A DNA stretch of 64,000 bases from Janthinobacterium sp. LM6. Its GTDB lineage: Bacteria; Pseudomonadota; Gammaproteobacteria; Burkholderiales; Burkholderiaceae_D. A model generated the notes under the pieces. It worked only from the letters and a program-made list of their open reading frames with translations. It ran no database searches and was not told the DNA's origin. The position numbers were made by a program, and so were the translations under genes. Position 1 is the stretch's first letter; each line of letters opens with the position of its first letter. The stretch is from the NCBI RefSeq assembly GCF_002002885.1, contig NZ_CP019510.1, forward strand, positions 2,170,001-2,234,000, given 5' to 3'. Positions 52,074 to 63,508 of the stretch are shown piece after piece.

Positions 52074-53232
52074 ATGCGCGAAACGGGCTGTGCTCGTTCA
52101 ATTCATCGAGGTAGGCGTCGATGCCGCCCCGTTCGCGCTCGAGGAAGCGCTGCACGGCGTCCGCAAAGGCCGGGTGCGCCAGCCAGTGGGCGGACCAGGT
52201 CTTTTGCGGCAGGAAGCCGCGCGCCATCTTGTGCTCGCCCTGGGCGCCCCCTTCGAAGGTAGCGATGCCGTTGGCGATGCAAAACTCCAGCGGCTGGTAA
52301 TACGCCGTCTCGAAATGCAGGCAAGGCACGTGTTCGAGCGCGCCCCAGTAGCGGCCATATAAAGTGTCGGCCGTGTGGATCACCAGCGAGGCGGCAATGG
52401 CCCGGCCTTCGCGCTCGGCGATCACCAATAAAATGTTTTGCGGCATGCTGGCACCGATGCGCTGGAAGAAGTCGAGCGACAGGTAGGGGGAAGACCGGTG
52501 TTCCGCATAGGTATTGCTGTAGCAGCGGTGGAACAGCTTCCAGTCGGCATCAACAGCATCGACGCCGCGCACCTGGCGCAGGGTCACGCCCGCTTCCTGT
52601 ACCTTGCGCCGCTCGGCGCGGATATTCTTGCGTTTCTTGTGTTCCAGGGTGGCGAGGAATTGCTCGAAATCCGTGTAGCCGGGATTGAGCCAGTGAAACT
52701 GCACGCCACTACGCATCAGGTAGCCGGCTTCCTCCAGCTGGCGCGCTTCGCTTTCCGGCGGGAACAGGATGTGGCAGGACGACACCTCGCTGGCCTGCTG
52801 CTGGGTCTGCAGGAAGGCCAGCAGGGCCGCGCGCGCCTCGCCATCGCGGGCCAGCAAGCGCGTGCCGCTGACGGGCGTAAACGGTATCGCGGACAGCAGT
52901 TTCGGGTAATATTCGAGGCCATGTTGCTGATATGCATCGGCCCAGGCCCAGTCGAACACGTATTCGCCGTACGAGTGCGTTTTGAGGTACAGGGGCAGGG
53001 CGGCGGCCAGTGCCTCGCCTTGCCACAGCACCAGGTAATTCGGTTGCCAGCCCGTGTCCGCGCTGGCGCAGCCGGACTCGTGCAGCGCGTGCAAAAAGGC
53101 GTAGGAAAGGAAGGGAGTGGCCTCCGCCTTGGCGTCCGCCTGGCTTGCCAGCAGTTCAGACCAGGCCGCTTCGCCAATTTCAGCCAGGGTAGTGACGACA
53201 GCCGTGCGATAATTCATTGTTGTAGTGTGCAT
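52072..53232 (-). CDS. DUF482 protein, GNAT/FemAB-like acyltransferase
   Basis: A 386-residue soluble protein of the DUF482 (peptidogalycan biosynthesis-like) family. Recognisable parts are TPFLSYAFLHALHESGC, the run GEYVFDWAWADAYQQHGLEY, YYPKLLSAIPFTPVSG, and in the second half the GNAT-like NILLVIAEREGRAIAASLVI, LYGRYWGA and HFETAYYQPLEFCIANGI. The family is thought to transfer an aminoacyl or acyl group; no substrate is established. ATG 53232 has GAGAG upstream; ATG 53217 is a less likely start. It diverges from nadE by 75 bp. Confidence 0.85.
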   Translation of the reverse strand: MHTTTMNYRTAVVTTLAEIGEAAWSELLASQADAKAEATPFLSYAFLHALHESGCASADTGWQPNYLVLWQGEALAAALPLYLKTHSYGEYVFDWAWADAYQQHGLEYYPKLLSAIPFTPVSGTRLLARDGEARAALLAFLQTQQQASEVSSCHILFPPESEARQLEEAGYLMRSGVQFHWLNPGYTDFEQFLATLEHKKRKNIRAERRKVQEAGVTLRQVRGVDAVDADWKLFHRCYSNTYAEHRSSPYLSLDFFQRIGASMPQNILLVIAEREGRAIAASLVIHTADTLYGRYWGALEHVPCLHFETAYYQPLEFCIANGIATFEGGAQGEHKMARGFLPQKTWSAHWLAHPAFADAVQRFLERERGGIDAYLDELNEHSPFRA

Positions 53233-53307
53233 TCATCACTCTCGGGGCGCCGCCATCGGCCTGCGCGCCCCTGTCTTGTTTAATAGAACGAAATATCCAT
53301 CATCATC

Positions 53308-54924
53308 ATGACAGTCAAAGTCGCAATTGCTCAAATGAATAGTACGGTCGGCGATCTGGCCGGCAACCGTGCCAAGATCTTCGACCTTTCCCGCCGCGCG
53401 TTCGAGGCGGGTGCCGATATCGTGCTCACGCCGGAACTGTCGCTGGTCGGCTATCCACCCGAGGACCTGTTGCTGCGCAATGCATTCTACGCAAAAACGC
53501 AGGAAGCGTTTGCGGGACTGGCTGCCGACCTGGCCCAGTTCAAGGATTTGCACGTGGTGGTGGGCTTGCCGTTGCAGGACGAGAAGGGCGTGCGCCACAA
53601 TGCCGCCTCCGTGTTGCTGAACGGCGAAGTGCTGGGCACCTACCGCAAGCACGACTTGCCGAACACCACCGTATTTGATGAAAAGCGTTACTTTACGTCG
53701 TCGGACCAGGCTTTCGTGTTTGGCGTGAAGGGCGTGCGTTTCGGCATCAATATCTGCGAAGACACGTGGTTCGAGCACGCACCGATGCGCGCCCGCGCGG
53801 CCGGCGCGCAAGTGCTGCTGGTGCCGAACGGCTCGCCCTACCACATGAACAAGCAGCATCTGCGCTATGAAACCATGCGCAAGAACGTCAGCGCGCAAGG
53901 CATGGCCCTCGTCTACGCCAACCTGGTCGGTGGCCAGGATGAGCTGATTTTCGACGGCGACTCGTTCGTCATGGATGCGGCCGGCACGATTTGCGCCCAG
54001 CTGCGCCATTTCGAGGAAGACTTGCAGCTCGTCGAGTTCGACGGCGCCACGCCCGTGCCGCAGGCGCTGGCCGCACCGTTGACGACGGAAGCGCAGGTGT
54101 ACCAGGCGCTGGTGCTGGGCGTGCGCGACTATATAGGCAAGAACGGTTTTCCCGGCGTGTTGATCGGCATGTCGGGCGGCGTCGATTCCGCGCTGACCCT
54201 GGCCATCGCCGTCGATGCGCTGGGCGCCGGCAAGGTGCGCGCCGTCATGATGCCGTCGCAATTTACGGCCGATATCTCGTGGATCGACTCGCGCGACATG
54301 GTAAAACGCCTCGATGTGCGCTACGATGAAATTCCGATCAAGCAAACTTTCGACGCCTTCCGCGCGACCCTGGCCGAGGAGTTCGCGGGACTGGCGGAAG
54401 ACGCGACGGAAGAGAATATCCAGGCGCGCATCCGCGGCACCTTGCTGATGGCCCTGTCGAACAAGCATGGCAGCATCGTCTTGACGACGGGCAACAAGAG
54501 CGAGATGGCCGTTGGCTATTGCACCCTGTACGGCGACATGGCGGGCGGCTTTGCCGTGATCAAGGATATCGCCAAGACGCTCGTGTACCGTCTGTGTGCG
54601 TACCGCAACGGCGTGTCGGATGTGATTCCCGAGCGCATCCTGACGCGCGGACCGTCGGCCGAACTGCGCGCCGACCAGCTGGACCAGGATTCCTTGCCGC
54701 CGTATGAAATACTCGACGGCATCATGCAGCTGTACATGGAAGAAAATCGGCCGATCGCCGACATTATCGAGGCTGGCTACCCGCCGGCCGACGTGGCGAA
54801 AATCACGCGCCTGATCAAGATCAATGAATACAAGCGGCGCCAGTCACCGGTGGGCATCCGCGTCACGCACCGTGGCTTCGGCCGCGACTGGCGTTACCCG
54901 ATTACCTCGAAATTCTACGAATAA
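53308..54924 (+). CDS. nadE: Glutamine-dependent NAD+ synthetase
   Basis: A 538-residue two-domain enzyme for the last step of NAD synthesis. The N-terminal nitrilase-type glutaminase domain has its triad: Glu in LTPELSLVGYP, Lys in YRKHDLPNTTVFDE and Cys in FGINICEDTWFE. The C-terminal synthetase domain starts with the PP-loop LIGMSGGVDSALTLAIA, and continues with TTGNKSEMAVGYCTLYGDMA. It is complete and of normal length. The P-II gene follows 41 bp downstream; P-II control of this kind of NadE has been described in other proteobacteria, so the linkage is meaningful. Confidence 0.95.
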   Translation: MTVKVAIAQMNSTVGDLAGNRAKIFDLSRRAFEAGADIVLTPELSLVGYPPEDLLLRNAFYAKTQEAFAGLAADLAQFKDLHVVVGLPLQDEKGVRHNAASVLLNGEVLGTYRKHDLPNTTVFDEKRYFTSSDQAFVFGVKGVRFGINICEDTWFEHAPMRARAAGAQVLLVPNGSPYHMNKQHLRYETMRKNVSAQGMALVYANLVGGQDELIFDGDSFVMDAAGTICAQLRHFEEDLQLVEFDGATPVPQALAAPLTTEAQVYQALVLGVRDYIGKNGFPGVLIGMSGGVDSALTLAIAVDALGAGKVRAVMMPSQFTADISWIDSRDMVKRLDVRYDEIPIKQTFDAFRATLAEEFAGLAEDATEENIQARIRGTLLMALSNKHGSIVLTTGNKSEMAVGYCTLYGDMAGGFAVIKDIAKTLVYRLCAYRNGVSDVIPERILTRGPSAELRADQLDQDSLPPYEILDGIMQLYMEENRPIADIIEAGYPPADVAKITRLIKINEYKRRQSPVGIRVTHRGFGRDWRYPITSKFYE

Positions 54925-54956
54925 GCAGCCATCTGTCCACAATCCAACAATTTTAA

Positions 54957-55304
<348 letters not shown>

Positions 55305-55312
55305 GTCTGGGT

Positions 55313-55440
55313 CAACAATGTTGTCGGATTACGGTCCTTCAGACCTAATCCGACCTACGCGATGTATCGCTTATCTGGCCGTAGGTCGGGTTAGCGCGCC
55401 AGCGCGTAAGCCGACGCTGCTGAGCCAACAAAGTTGTTGG
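55313..55440. repeat. REP-like inverted doublet between glnB and the TRIC gene
   Basis: Two hairpins are arranged head to head. The left one has GTCGGATTA (55323-55331) pairing with TAATCCGAC (55346-55354), followed by CTACG. The right one is preceded by CGTAGGTCGG, the reverse complement of the end of the left unit, and has GTCGGGTTA (55385-55393) pairing imperfectly with TAAGCCGAC (55407-55415). The doublet is bordered by palindromes CAACAATGTTG (55313-55323) and CCAACAAAGTTGTTGG (55425-55440). This is the design of REP/BIME elements placed between convergent genes. No transposase is nearby. Confidence 0.85.
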
Positions 55441-55448
55441 ATTGCGCT

Positions 55449-56078
55449 TTACCGCCCCAGGCGCATGTCGAATTTCCAGCATATCAGGCGCAGAATCGTG
55501 ATGCCGCTGGCGCTGGTCCACAGCGCGAAGTCGTGCTCGGCGCCGAAGTGCATCTGCAATAAATAAGCCCAGCAGCCGAAAAACGCGCAGATGGCATACG
55601 GTTTGCCGTCGCGAAACACCATCGGCACTTCGTTACAGACGATGTCGCGCATCACGCCGCCGAAAATTCCCGTAATCACCCCCATCATCGAGGCAATAAA
55701 GATCGGCATGCCGGCGCGCATGGCTTCGGCCACGCCCGCGATGGCGAACATGCCCAGGCCGATGGCGTCGGCGATGACGATCAGGCGTTCCGAGACGATT
55801 TGCCGCAAATGCTGGATCAGGGGTGCGGCCGTCAGGGCCAGCACGAAGATCAAAATCGCGTATTCCTGGTGCGAAACCCAGAACAGGGGCCGCTTGTCGA
55901 GCAGGATGTCGCGCAGGGTGCCGCCGCCGAATGCCGTGATGAAGGCCACGACGAATACGCCGACCAGGTCCATGCGCTTGCGGCGCGCTTCGATGAAGCC
56001 GGAAAATGCGCCCACCAGGATGGCGATGACCTCAATGATCTTGATCAGCGAGCCAGGCGGCAGTTGGGGTGGCATCAT
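55449..56078 (-). CDS. Trimeric intracellular cation (TRIC/UPF0126) channel protein
   Basis: A 209-residue membrane protein with about seven hydrophobic segments and an internal duplication. Each half holds the family motif: AFGGGTLRDILLDKRP and IFGGVMRDIVCNEVP. Such prokaryotic TRIC proteins form homotrimeric cation-permeable pores in the inner membrane; some members have been linked to glycine transport. The start is placed at ATG 56078 or 56075 (MPPQLPPGSLIKIIEVIA); a GTG extension to 56123 adds residues that are not typical. It converges with glnB. Confidence 0.88.
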   Translation of the reverse strand: MMPPQLPPGSLIKIIEVIAILVGAFSGFIEARRKRMDLVGVFVVAFITAFGGGTLRDILLDKRPLFWVSHQEYAILIFVLALTAAPLIQHLRQIVSERLIVIADAIGLGMFAIAGVAEAMRAGMPIFIASMMGVITGIFGGVMRDIVCNEVPMVFRDGKPYAICAFFGCWAYLLQMHFGAEHDFALWTSASGITILRLICWKFDMRLGR

Positions 56079-56213
56079 GGGTGGAGCGCGTGCGCGAGAC
56101 GCTAAGCAGGAAATAATTGTCACAGGTTAACATGACACGGCCCCGAATGGTGACAAACGGGGCCGTGTGCGGGGTGTAACTTGTTACTGAATTGTAATTT
56201 CTTGCTGCTAGGG

Positions 56214-56888
56214 CTAGCGGATGGGCTGCAGCGCCGCGGAGAGCAGCACGACAAGGGCGCCATCGCCCCCTTCCGAGCGGCGCGCCTGGCAAAAGGCGAT
56301 GACTTCATCCTTTTGCACGAGCCAGCTGTGCACCATCGATTTCAAGACCGGTTCCTGGCCTTTCGAGCCGAAACCCTTGCCGTGGATCACGCGCACGCAG
56401 CGCAGCTTGCGCCGCGTGGCCTGGTTCAGGAAGGCGCCGATGCCGTCGCGCGCCTCGTCGCGGCGCAAGCCGTGCAAGTCCAGCTCATCCTGGATGGGCC
56501 AGTGGCCCTTGCGCATCTTTTTCACGACGTCCGGTCCCACGCCGGGGCGGGCGTAGTTCAGGGCCGGATCGTTTTCCAGGTAATGGTCGACTTCGAACAA
56601 GTCCGACAGCGATTCGCGCAGCACGGCCGCATCGTCCTCTTCCGGCGACAGCTTGCGGGCCGGCTGCTGGGCCGCCATGGCGCCCGCCTTGGGCAGGCTG
56701 GGCACGTAGCGGTCCGACTCGGGCAGGCGCTTGACGCCGCCGATGCTGGCCTTGAACAGATTGCTTTCCACGGCCTGCACCTTGGATTGCTGGACGCGCT
56801 CCGCCGCAGCTTGCGCGCGCGCGTCCGCCTGCTCCTTGAGCTGCTTGCTGACCGCTTTCAGGTCGGCAAAGTCTTTCATCGACGCCAT
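56214..56888 (-). CDS. Smr-domain protein
   Basis: A 224-residue protein with a helical N-terminal half and a C-terminal Smr domain (about 135-215). The LDLHG motif appears as ELDLHGLRRDEARDGI, and the second motif as RVIHGKGFGSKG. Smr domains of MutS2 and small proteins are nucleases acting on DNA or RNA, including stalled-ribosome mRNA. There is no MutS part. AGGAG lies about 10 bases before ATG 56888, with ATG 56879 also possible. trxB is 7 bp upstream on the same strand, so they are co-transcribed. Confidence 0.88.
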   Translation of the reverse strand: MASMKDFADLKAVSKQLKEQADARAQAAAERVQQSKVQAVESNLFKASIGGVKRLPESDRYVPSLPKAGAMAAQQPARKLSPEEDDAAVLRESLSDLFEVDHYLENDPALNYARPGVGPDVVKKMRKGHWPIQDELDLHGLRRDEARDGIGAFLNQATRRKLRCVRVIHGKGFGSKGQEPVLKSMVHSWLVQKDEVIAFCQARRSEGGDGALVVLLSAALQPIR

Positions 56889-56895
56889 GCGACGC

Positions 56896-58064
<1,169 letters not shown>

Positions 58065-60425
58065 ATGACTAAACCAGCCCAGGCCAATCAAAATAGCTAC
58101 ACCCGAAAACCGGTCGAACGCCGGCCCCTGCCCAACCGGCTGGTGCGGCTGTTGTCCGAGGCGCGCTGGTTCGCGCTGGCCGCGTTTGCCTTGTATTTCG
58201 TGCTGATCCTGGCCAGCTTCAACAAGCTCGACCCGGGCTGGTCGCACGCCACCAACGTCGACAAGGTCGCCAACCTGGGCGGCAAGCTCGGTGCGACCTT
58301 TTCCGACCTGTTGCTGTATATCTTCGGTTTTTCCGCCTGGTGGTGGTGCGTGTGGCTGCTGCGCACGGTGTGGCATGGCTATCGCCGCCTGAGCAAGCGC
58401 TTCCTGCTGGAAGAGGAAGAGGTGGAGCGCGAGCACCATGTCGAGATGCTGATCCGCATCGTCGGCTTCTCCATCATGCTGATCGGCAGCATGGGCCTCG
58501 AATACCTGCGCATGGCGAAAAGCCTGCACGTGCAGCTGCCGCGCGATCCGGGCGGCGTGCTGGGCCAGCTGGTGGGGCACTCGGCCCACGTGGCGTTCGG
58601 TTTTACGGGCGCCACTTTATTGCTGTTGCTGCTGTTCGGCCTGGGTTTCAGCCTGTTCTTCCATGTGTCCTGGCTGCAAGTGGCCGAACGCATCGGCGGC
58701 GCCATCGAAGACGTTTTCAACTGGTTCGTGCTGCGCTACCAGGACCGCGAAGACCGCCGCCAGGGCGAAGTGGCCGCCGTGCGCCGCGACGAAGTGGTGG
58801 TCATCGAGCGGGCCAAGCACGTGGAAAAGCACGTGGCCGCGCCGCCCGTCAAAATCGAGCCGCAAGTGGTCACTGTCGTGAAATCGGAGCGCGTGGAAAA
58901 GGAACGCCAGGCCCATCTGTTTGAAACACCCGGCGACGGCAAGCTGCCGCCCTTGTCGCTGCTCGACGAGGCACCGCCCGTGGTGGAAACGGTTTCCGTG
59001 GAAACATTGGAATTCACGAGCCGCCTGATCGAAAAGAAATTGTCCGACTTTGGCGTGGATGCGAAGGTAGTGGCCGCTTACCCCGGCCCTGTCGTGACGC
59101 GCTATGAAATCGAACCGGCCACGGGCGTCAAAGGCAGCCAGATCGTGGGCCTGGCGCGCGACCTGGCCCGTTCGCTGTCGCTGACGTCGATTCGCGTCGT
59201 GGAAACCATTCCCGGCAAGAACTACATGGCCTTGGAACTGCCGAATACCAAGCGCCAGATCGTGCGCCTGACGGAAATCCTCGGCTCCAAGGTCTACAAC
59301 GATGGCGTGTCCAGCCTGACGATTGCGCTGGGCAAAGATATCGCCGGCAAGCCCGTCGTGGCCGACCTGGCGAAAATGCCCCACTTGCTGGTGGCCGGTA
59401 CCACCGGTTCCGGTAAATCCGTGGGTATCAATGCGACGATCCTGTCGCTGCTGTACAAATCCGACCCGCTCGACGTGCGCCTGATCCTGATCGATCCGAA
59501 GATGCTGGAAATGTCCGTCTACGAAGGCATCCCGCACTTGCTGGCGCCCGTCGTGACCGACATGCGCCAGGCGGGCCACGCGCTGAACTGGGCCGTGAAC
59601 GAGATGGAACGCCGCTACAAGCTGATGAGCAAGATGGGCGTGCGTAACCTGGCCGGTTACAACGCGAAGATTGCCGACGCGAAAAAGCGCGAGGAACACA
59701 TCCCGAATCCGTTCAGCCTGACGCCGGATTCGCCCGAGCCGCTGGAAAAACTGCCGACCATCGTCATCATCATCGACGAGCTGGCTGATCTGATGATGGT
59801 GGTGGGTAAAAAAGTCGAGGAATTGATCGCGCGTATCGCGCAAAAGGCCCGTGCCGCCGGTTTGCACTTGATTCTGGCCACGCAGCGCCCATCTGTAGAC
59901 GTGATCACGGGCTTGATCAAGGCCAACATTCCGACGCGTATCGCCTTCCAGGTCTCGTCGAAGATCGATTCGCGCACCATTCTGGACCAGATGGGCGCGG
60001 AAACCCTGCTGGGCATGGGCGACATGCTGTACATGCCGCCCGGCACCGGCTTGCCGATGCGCGTGCACGGCGCGTTCGTGTCCGATGAGGAAGTCCACCG
60101 CGTTGTCAGCCATCTGAAGCTGCAGGGCGAACCGAATTACATCGAGGGCATCCTCGAAGGCGGCACCCTGGAAGGCGACGGTGCCGAAGGCGGCGCGCCG
60201 GGCGAGGGCGGCGGCGAGGCCGATGCCCTGTACGACCAGGCGGTGGCGGTGGTGCTGAAAAACCGCCGCGCCTCGATTTCGCTGGTGCAGCGTCATTTGC
60301 GCATCGGCTACAACCGCGCCGCCCGTCTGCTCGAACAGATGGAGCAGAGCGGGGTGGTATCAACCATGCAATCCAATGGCAACCGGGAAATCCTGGTGCC
60401 GGCGGCAAGTGCCGAACAAGGGTAA
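58065..60425 (+). CDS. ftsK: DNA translocase FtsK
   Basis: A 786-residue septal DNA pump. Four transmembrane segments occupy residues about 30-220. A charged linker (about 220-300) is shorter than in Escherichia coli. The motor domain has Walker [14 protein letters not shown], Walker [14 protein letters not shown] and the family run [20 protein letters not shown]. The C-terminal gamma winged helix that reads KOPS sites is present ([20 protein letters not shown]). The ATG at 58065 (MTKPAQANQ) is the best start, though without an obvious ribosome site. lolA follows after 3 bp, so ftsK, lolA and probably rarA are one unit. Confidence 0.94.
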   Translation: MTKPAQANQNSYTRKPVERRPLPNRLVRLLSEARWFALAAFALYFVLILASFNKLDPGWSHATNVDKVANLGGKLGATFSDLLLYIFGFSAWWWCVWLLRTVWHGYRRLSKRFLLEEEEVEREHHVEMLIRIVGFSIMLIGSMGLEYLRMAKSLHVQLPRDPGGVLGQLVGHSAHVAFGFTGATLLLLLLFGLGFSLFFHVSWLQVAERIGGAIEDVFNWFVLRYQDREDRRQGEVAAVRRDEVVVIERAKHVEKHVAAPPVKIEPQVVTVVKSERVEKERQAHLFETPGDGKLPPLSLLDEAPPVVETVSVETLEFTSRLIEKKLSDFGVDAKVVAAYPGPVVTRYEIEPATGVKGSQIVGLARDLARSLSLTSIRVVETIPGKNYMALELPNTKRQIVRLTEILGSKVYNDGVSSLTIALGKDIAGKPVVADLAKMPHLLVAGTTGSGKSVGINATILSLLYKSDPLDVRLILIDPKMLEMSVYEGIPHLLAPVVTDMRQAGHALNWAVNEMERRYKLMSKMGVRNLAGYNAKIADAKKREEHIPNPFSLTPDSPEPLEKLPTIVIIIDELADLMMVVGKKVEELIARIAQKARAAGLHLILATQRPSVDVITGLIKANIPTRIAFQVSSKIDSRTILDQMGAETLLGMGDMLYMPPGTGLPMRVHGAFVSDEEVHRVVSHLKLQGEPNYIEGILEGGTLEGDGAEGGAPGEGGGEADALYDQAVAVVLKNRRASISLVQRHLRIGYNRAARLLEQMEQSGVVSTMQSNGNREILVPAASAEQG

Positions 60426-60428
60426 AGA

Positions 60429-61085
60429 ATGAAAAGCAATACTTTCGCAGCAAAAATGATGATCGGCGCGGCCAGCGTTGCCTGCAGCCTGCTGTTCGCG
60501 GCCAGCGCCTCGGCCAGCGCGTTGGAGCAATTCAAGAGCTTTGCGGCCGGCACCAAATCGGCCAAGGGCGAGTTCGTGCAGCGGCAAGTCAAGAAGGCGG
60601 ACGCCAGCGGCAAGGCGAAAGTGTCGACGCCGGCCAGCGGCACGTTCGAGTTTGCCCGTCCGGGCAAGTTCATCTGGACGTATCTGAAACCGTACGAGCA
60701 GCTGCTGCAGGCGGATGGCGACAAGCTGTATATCTACGACAAGGACTTGAGCCAGGTCACGGTGAAGAAACTGGGCGACGCGCTCGGCTCCTCGCCGGCG
60801 GCCATCTTGTTTGGCAGCAATGACCTGGAAAAGAATTTCACCCTGGCCGAGGCGGGCACGCGCGATGGCCTGGAATGGCTGAAAGCGACGCCGAAAGCCA
60901 AGGATACGACCTTCGACGAAATCACCATCGGCCTGCGCAACGGCGTGCCGGAAGCGATGGAATTGCGCGATTCGTTCGGTCAGACCTCGGTGCTGGCGTT
61001 CAAGAACTTCCAGAAGAATCCGGCGCTTTCGGCCAATCACTTTAAATTTGTCATGCCCAAGGGCGCCGACGTCATTAATAATTAA
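60429..61085 (+). CDS. lolA: Outer-membrane lipoprotein carrier LolA
   Basis: A 218-residue periplasmic chaperone that carries lipoproteins from the LolCDE complex to LolB. It has an N-terminal signal peptide ending in ASASA near residue 34, then the LolA fold with ALEQFKSFAAGTKSAKGEF, FEFARPGKFIWTYLKPYEQL and LYIYDKDLSQVTVKKLGDAL. It is in line with the family's usual length of about 200. The start is 3 bp after the ftsK stop. A weak hairpin lies between it and rarA. Confidence 0.93.
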   Translation: MKSNTFAAKMMIGAASVACSLLFAASASASALEQFKSFAAGTKSAKGEFVQRQVKKADASGKAKVSTPASGTFEFARPGKFIWTYLKPYEQLLQADGDKLYIYDKDLSQVTVKKLGDALGSSPAAILFGSNDLEKNFTLAEAGTRDGLEWLKATPKAKDTTFDEITIGLRNGVPEAMELRDSFGQTSVLAFKNFQKNPALSANHFKFVMPKGADVINN

Positions 61086-61111
61086 GACTGTCGCGCCTTG
61101 CGTATGAGCCG

Positions 61112-61135
61112 GCCTCGCAGCAATGCGGGGCTTTT
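61112..61135 (+). terminator. Weak intrinsic terminator between lolA and rarA
   Basis: GCCTCGCA (61112-61119) pairs with TGCGGGGC (61124-61131), with one G-T pair and loop GCAA, followed by TTTTG. It is probably leaky and would allow some readthrough into rarA. Confidence 0.6.
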
Positions 61136-61158
61136 GCATTCTTATTAGGTAACTCATT

Positions 61159-62478
61159 ATGGCGGATCTCTTTTCCACCGCACCGCGCCAGCCGCTGGCT
61201 GAAGCCTTGCGGCCGGCCACCCTGAACGAAGTCATCGGCCAGACGCACCTGCTGGGCGTGGGCAAGCCGCTGCGCCTGGCATTCGAGGCGGGCAAGGCCC
61301 ATTCGATGATTCTGTGGGGGCCGCCCGGCGTGGGCAAGACCACCCTGGCGCGCCTGATGGCGAACGCCTTCGACAGCGAATTCATCGCCCTGTCGGCCGT
61401 GTTTGCTGGCGTAAAAGATATCCGTGCAGCCATGGACCAGGCCCGCCACAGCCTGGACCAGTTCGGCAAGCACACCCTGCTGTTCGTCGATGAAATCCAC
61501 AGGTTTAATAAATCGCAACAGGACGCCTTGCTGCCCTTCGTCGAATCGGGCCTGGTGACGTTCATCGGCGCGACGACGGAAAACCCCAGTTTTGAAGTCA
61601 ATTCGGCGCTGCTGTCGCGCGCGCAAGTGTATGTGTTGAAATCGCTCAACGAAGACGAGATGAAGCAGTTGCTGGCCAAGGCGCAAAGCACGGCGCTGAC
61701 GCACCTGACCTTCGACGAAGCGGCGGCCGACACCCTGATCGGCTATGCGGATGGCGATGCGCGCCGCTTCCTGAATTTGCTGGAACAGGCCGAGACAGCC
61801 GCCAGCTCGACGGGCACGACGAAGATCGACGCAGCCTTCGTCGATAATGCGCTGACCCTCAATTCACGCCGCTTCGACAAGGGTGGCGACAATTTCTATG
61901 ATCAGATTTCCGCCCTGCACAAGTCCGTGCGCGGCTCGAACCCGGACGCGGCCCTGTACTGGTTTTGCCGCATGATCGACGGCGGCGCGGACCCGCGCTA
62001 CCTGTCGCGGCGCATCGTGCGCATGGCCTGGGAAGACATCGGCCTGGCCGACCCCCGTGCCTTGACCATGGTCAATGATGCGGCGGAAACGTATGAACGG
62101 CTCGGTTCGCCCGAAGGCGAGCTGGCGCTGGGCCAGGCCGTCATTTACCTGGCGATTGCCGCGAAAAGCAACGCCGGCTACAACGCGTTCAACACGGCCA
62201 TGGCGTTTGTGAAGAAGGACAAGTCCAAGGAAGTGCCCGTGCATTTGCGCAATGCGCCGACGAAATTGATGAAGGAATTGGGTTACGGCCACGCCTACCG
62301 CTACGCGCACGATGAACCCGATGCGTATGCGGCCGGTGAAACGTATTTTCCGGACGGCATGGCGGAACCGGGCTGGTACCAGCCCGTGCCGCGCGGCCTG
62401 GAAAGTAAAATAGCCGATAAACTGGCGTGGCTGCGCGAACTGGACAGAAAAGCGGGCAAGCCAGCCGGCAAGGGCTGA
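61159..62478 (+). CDS. rarA: Replication-associated recombination protein A (RarA/MgsA)
   Basis: A 439-residue AAA+ ATPase of the clamp-loader group, related to Mgs1/WRNIP1, which acts at stalled replication forks. Walker A is GPPGVGKTTLARLMA, Walker B and its neighbourhood are LFVDEIHRFNKSQQDALLP, and the sensor and C-terminal tetramerisation parts contain GATTENPSFEVNSALLSRA and RIVRMAWEDIGLADPRAL. Length and motifs are complete. Upstream are ftsK and lolA; serS, which often follows, is replaced by an unrelated epimerase on the other strand. Confidence 0.95.
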   Translation: MADLFSTAPRQPLAEALRPATLNEVIGQTHLLGVGKPLRLAFEAGKAHSMILWGPPGVGKTTLARLMANAFDSEFIALSAVFAGVKDIRAAMDQARHSLDQFGKHTLLFVDEIHRFNKSQQDALLPFVESGLVTFIGATTENPSFEVNSALLSRAQVYVLKSLNEDEMKQLLAKAQSTALTHLTFDEAAADTLIGYADGDARRFLNLLEQAETAASSTGTTKIDAAFVDNALTLNSRRFDKGGDNFYDQISALHKSVRGSNPDAALYWFCRMIDGGADPRYLSRRIVRMAWEDIGLADPRALTMVNDAAETYERLGSPEGELALGQAVIYLAIAAKSNAGYNAFNTAMAFVKKDKSKEVPVHLRNAPTKLMKELGYGHAYRYAHDEPDAYAAGETYFPDGMAEPGWYQPVPRGLESKIADKLAWLRELDRKAGKPAGKG

Positions 62479-62480
62479 CG

Positions 62481-63221
62481 CTACAAGCCCAGCAAGCTAA
62501 AACCGTCATCCTGCGGCGCGTAGCCCACCAGCTGGCGCGTCGCCGCAATGGACAGCCGTTTGTAGCGGTTGTCCGACACCCCATGCACGACGTGGTAGCC
62601 GGGCGGCACGTCGGCGGCGATGCAGCGGGCCAGCAATTGCACCACGTCGCGCTCGCTGATGAAGGCGGCGATGTCGCGCGCGCTGTGTTGTTGACCTTTC
62701 TCAAACTGCGCCACGTTGGCGATGCGCACGGCGATCGCCGTCATGCCATGCTGGTGGGCGAATGCGGAGGCCACGCCTTCGCCGAAGGCCTTGCTGGCGC
62801 CATACATGTTCGCCGGCCGCGCCGGCATGTGCTCATGCACCTGTACATCGAGCGGATAGCCTTCGATGGCTTGCGCGCTGCTGGCGAAGACCACTCTTTT
62901 CACTCCCTGCGCCTGTGCCGCGCGGAAGATGTTGTGCGTGCCGACGATATTCGGTTGCAGCAATTGCGCATCGAAATCGGCGCTGGCGTGCGGCACGCCG
63001 GCCAGGTGCAGCACCACGTCGATATCGGTGCAGGCGGCCAGGCAGGCGGCGTAGTCGCTGACGTCGAGCTGCATGGACGGGCAGGGGGCTTCGGCCAGCT
63101 TGCCTGTGTGCAGGTCGGCCAGGCGCAGGGAGAATTCCCCGTGCCGGCTCTTCCAGAAAACGGTGCCGATAACGCCGGCGGCGCCCGTGACGAGGACGCG
63201 CAGTGGTGGTGCTTGAGTCAT
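62481..63221 (-). CDS. NAD-dependent epimerase/dehydratase (uronate dehydrogenase-like SDR)
   Basis: A 246-residue extended short-chain dehydrogenase. The nucleotide-binding TGAAGVIG is at residues 12-19 and the catalytic pair is Y140 and K144 in MYGASK, with Ser in VVFASSAQAI. The length and the pattern LHLAGVPHASADF are close to uronate dehydrogenases, which oxidise galacturonate or glucuronate to the lactone, but substrate identity is not fixed by this. The ATG overlaps the stop of the upstream DUF2917 gene. It converges with rarA with only 2 bp between stops. Confidence 0.85.
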   Translation of the reverse strand: MTQAPPLRVLVTGAAGVIGTVFWKSRHGEFSLRLADLHTGKLAEAPCPSMQLDVSDYAACLAACTDIDVVLHLAGVPHASADFDAQLLQPNIVGTHNIFRAAQAQGVKRVVFASSAQAIEGYPLDVQVHEHMPARPANMYGASKAFGEGVASAFAHQHGMTAIAVRIANVAQFEKGQQHSARDIAAFISERDVVQLLARCIAADVPPGYHVVHGVSDNRYKRLSIAATRQLVGYAPQDDGFSLLGL

Positions 63222-63508
63222 GTATTCCTAATATTCAAGGTGTGAGGCAGTGCCAGGTTCAGCCAGCGCAGCAGGGCGGTGCGCGGTGCGGCAGTGCCAT
63301 GCACGCGGATGTGTCCGCTGCCCACGGCTTCGACCAGCACCAGGCCGTCATTCGGTATCGTGTAGCGTTCGCCGCTGCGCAGCACGCAATCCTCGAACTG
63401 GGCGTAGGCCGTGATCCACGCCGTGCCGGACAGGCATTCGATGACCTTGGCGCGCCCTTTTTCCAGGCGCAAGGGCCGTTCGCTGCGTAATTCGTGGTCG
63501 GTATGCAT
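63218..63508 (-). CDS. DUF2917 domain protein
   Basis: A 96-residue protein of the DUF2917 type, with the family core RAKVIECLSGTAWITAYAQ then EDCVLRSGERYTIPNDGLVL, predicted as a small beta-barrel resembling a cupin. No signal peptide or membrane segment is visible. Function is unknown. AGGAG lies 8 bases before ATG 63508. The gene is divergent from a MocR-type regulator 180 bp away and overlaps the epimerase gene by four bases. Confidence 0.82.
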   Translation of the reverse strand: MHTDHELRSERPLRLEKGRAKVIECLSGTAWITAYAQFEDCVLRSGERYTIPNDGLVLVEAVGSGHIRVHGTAAPRTALLRWLNLALPHTLNIRNT

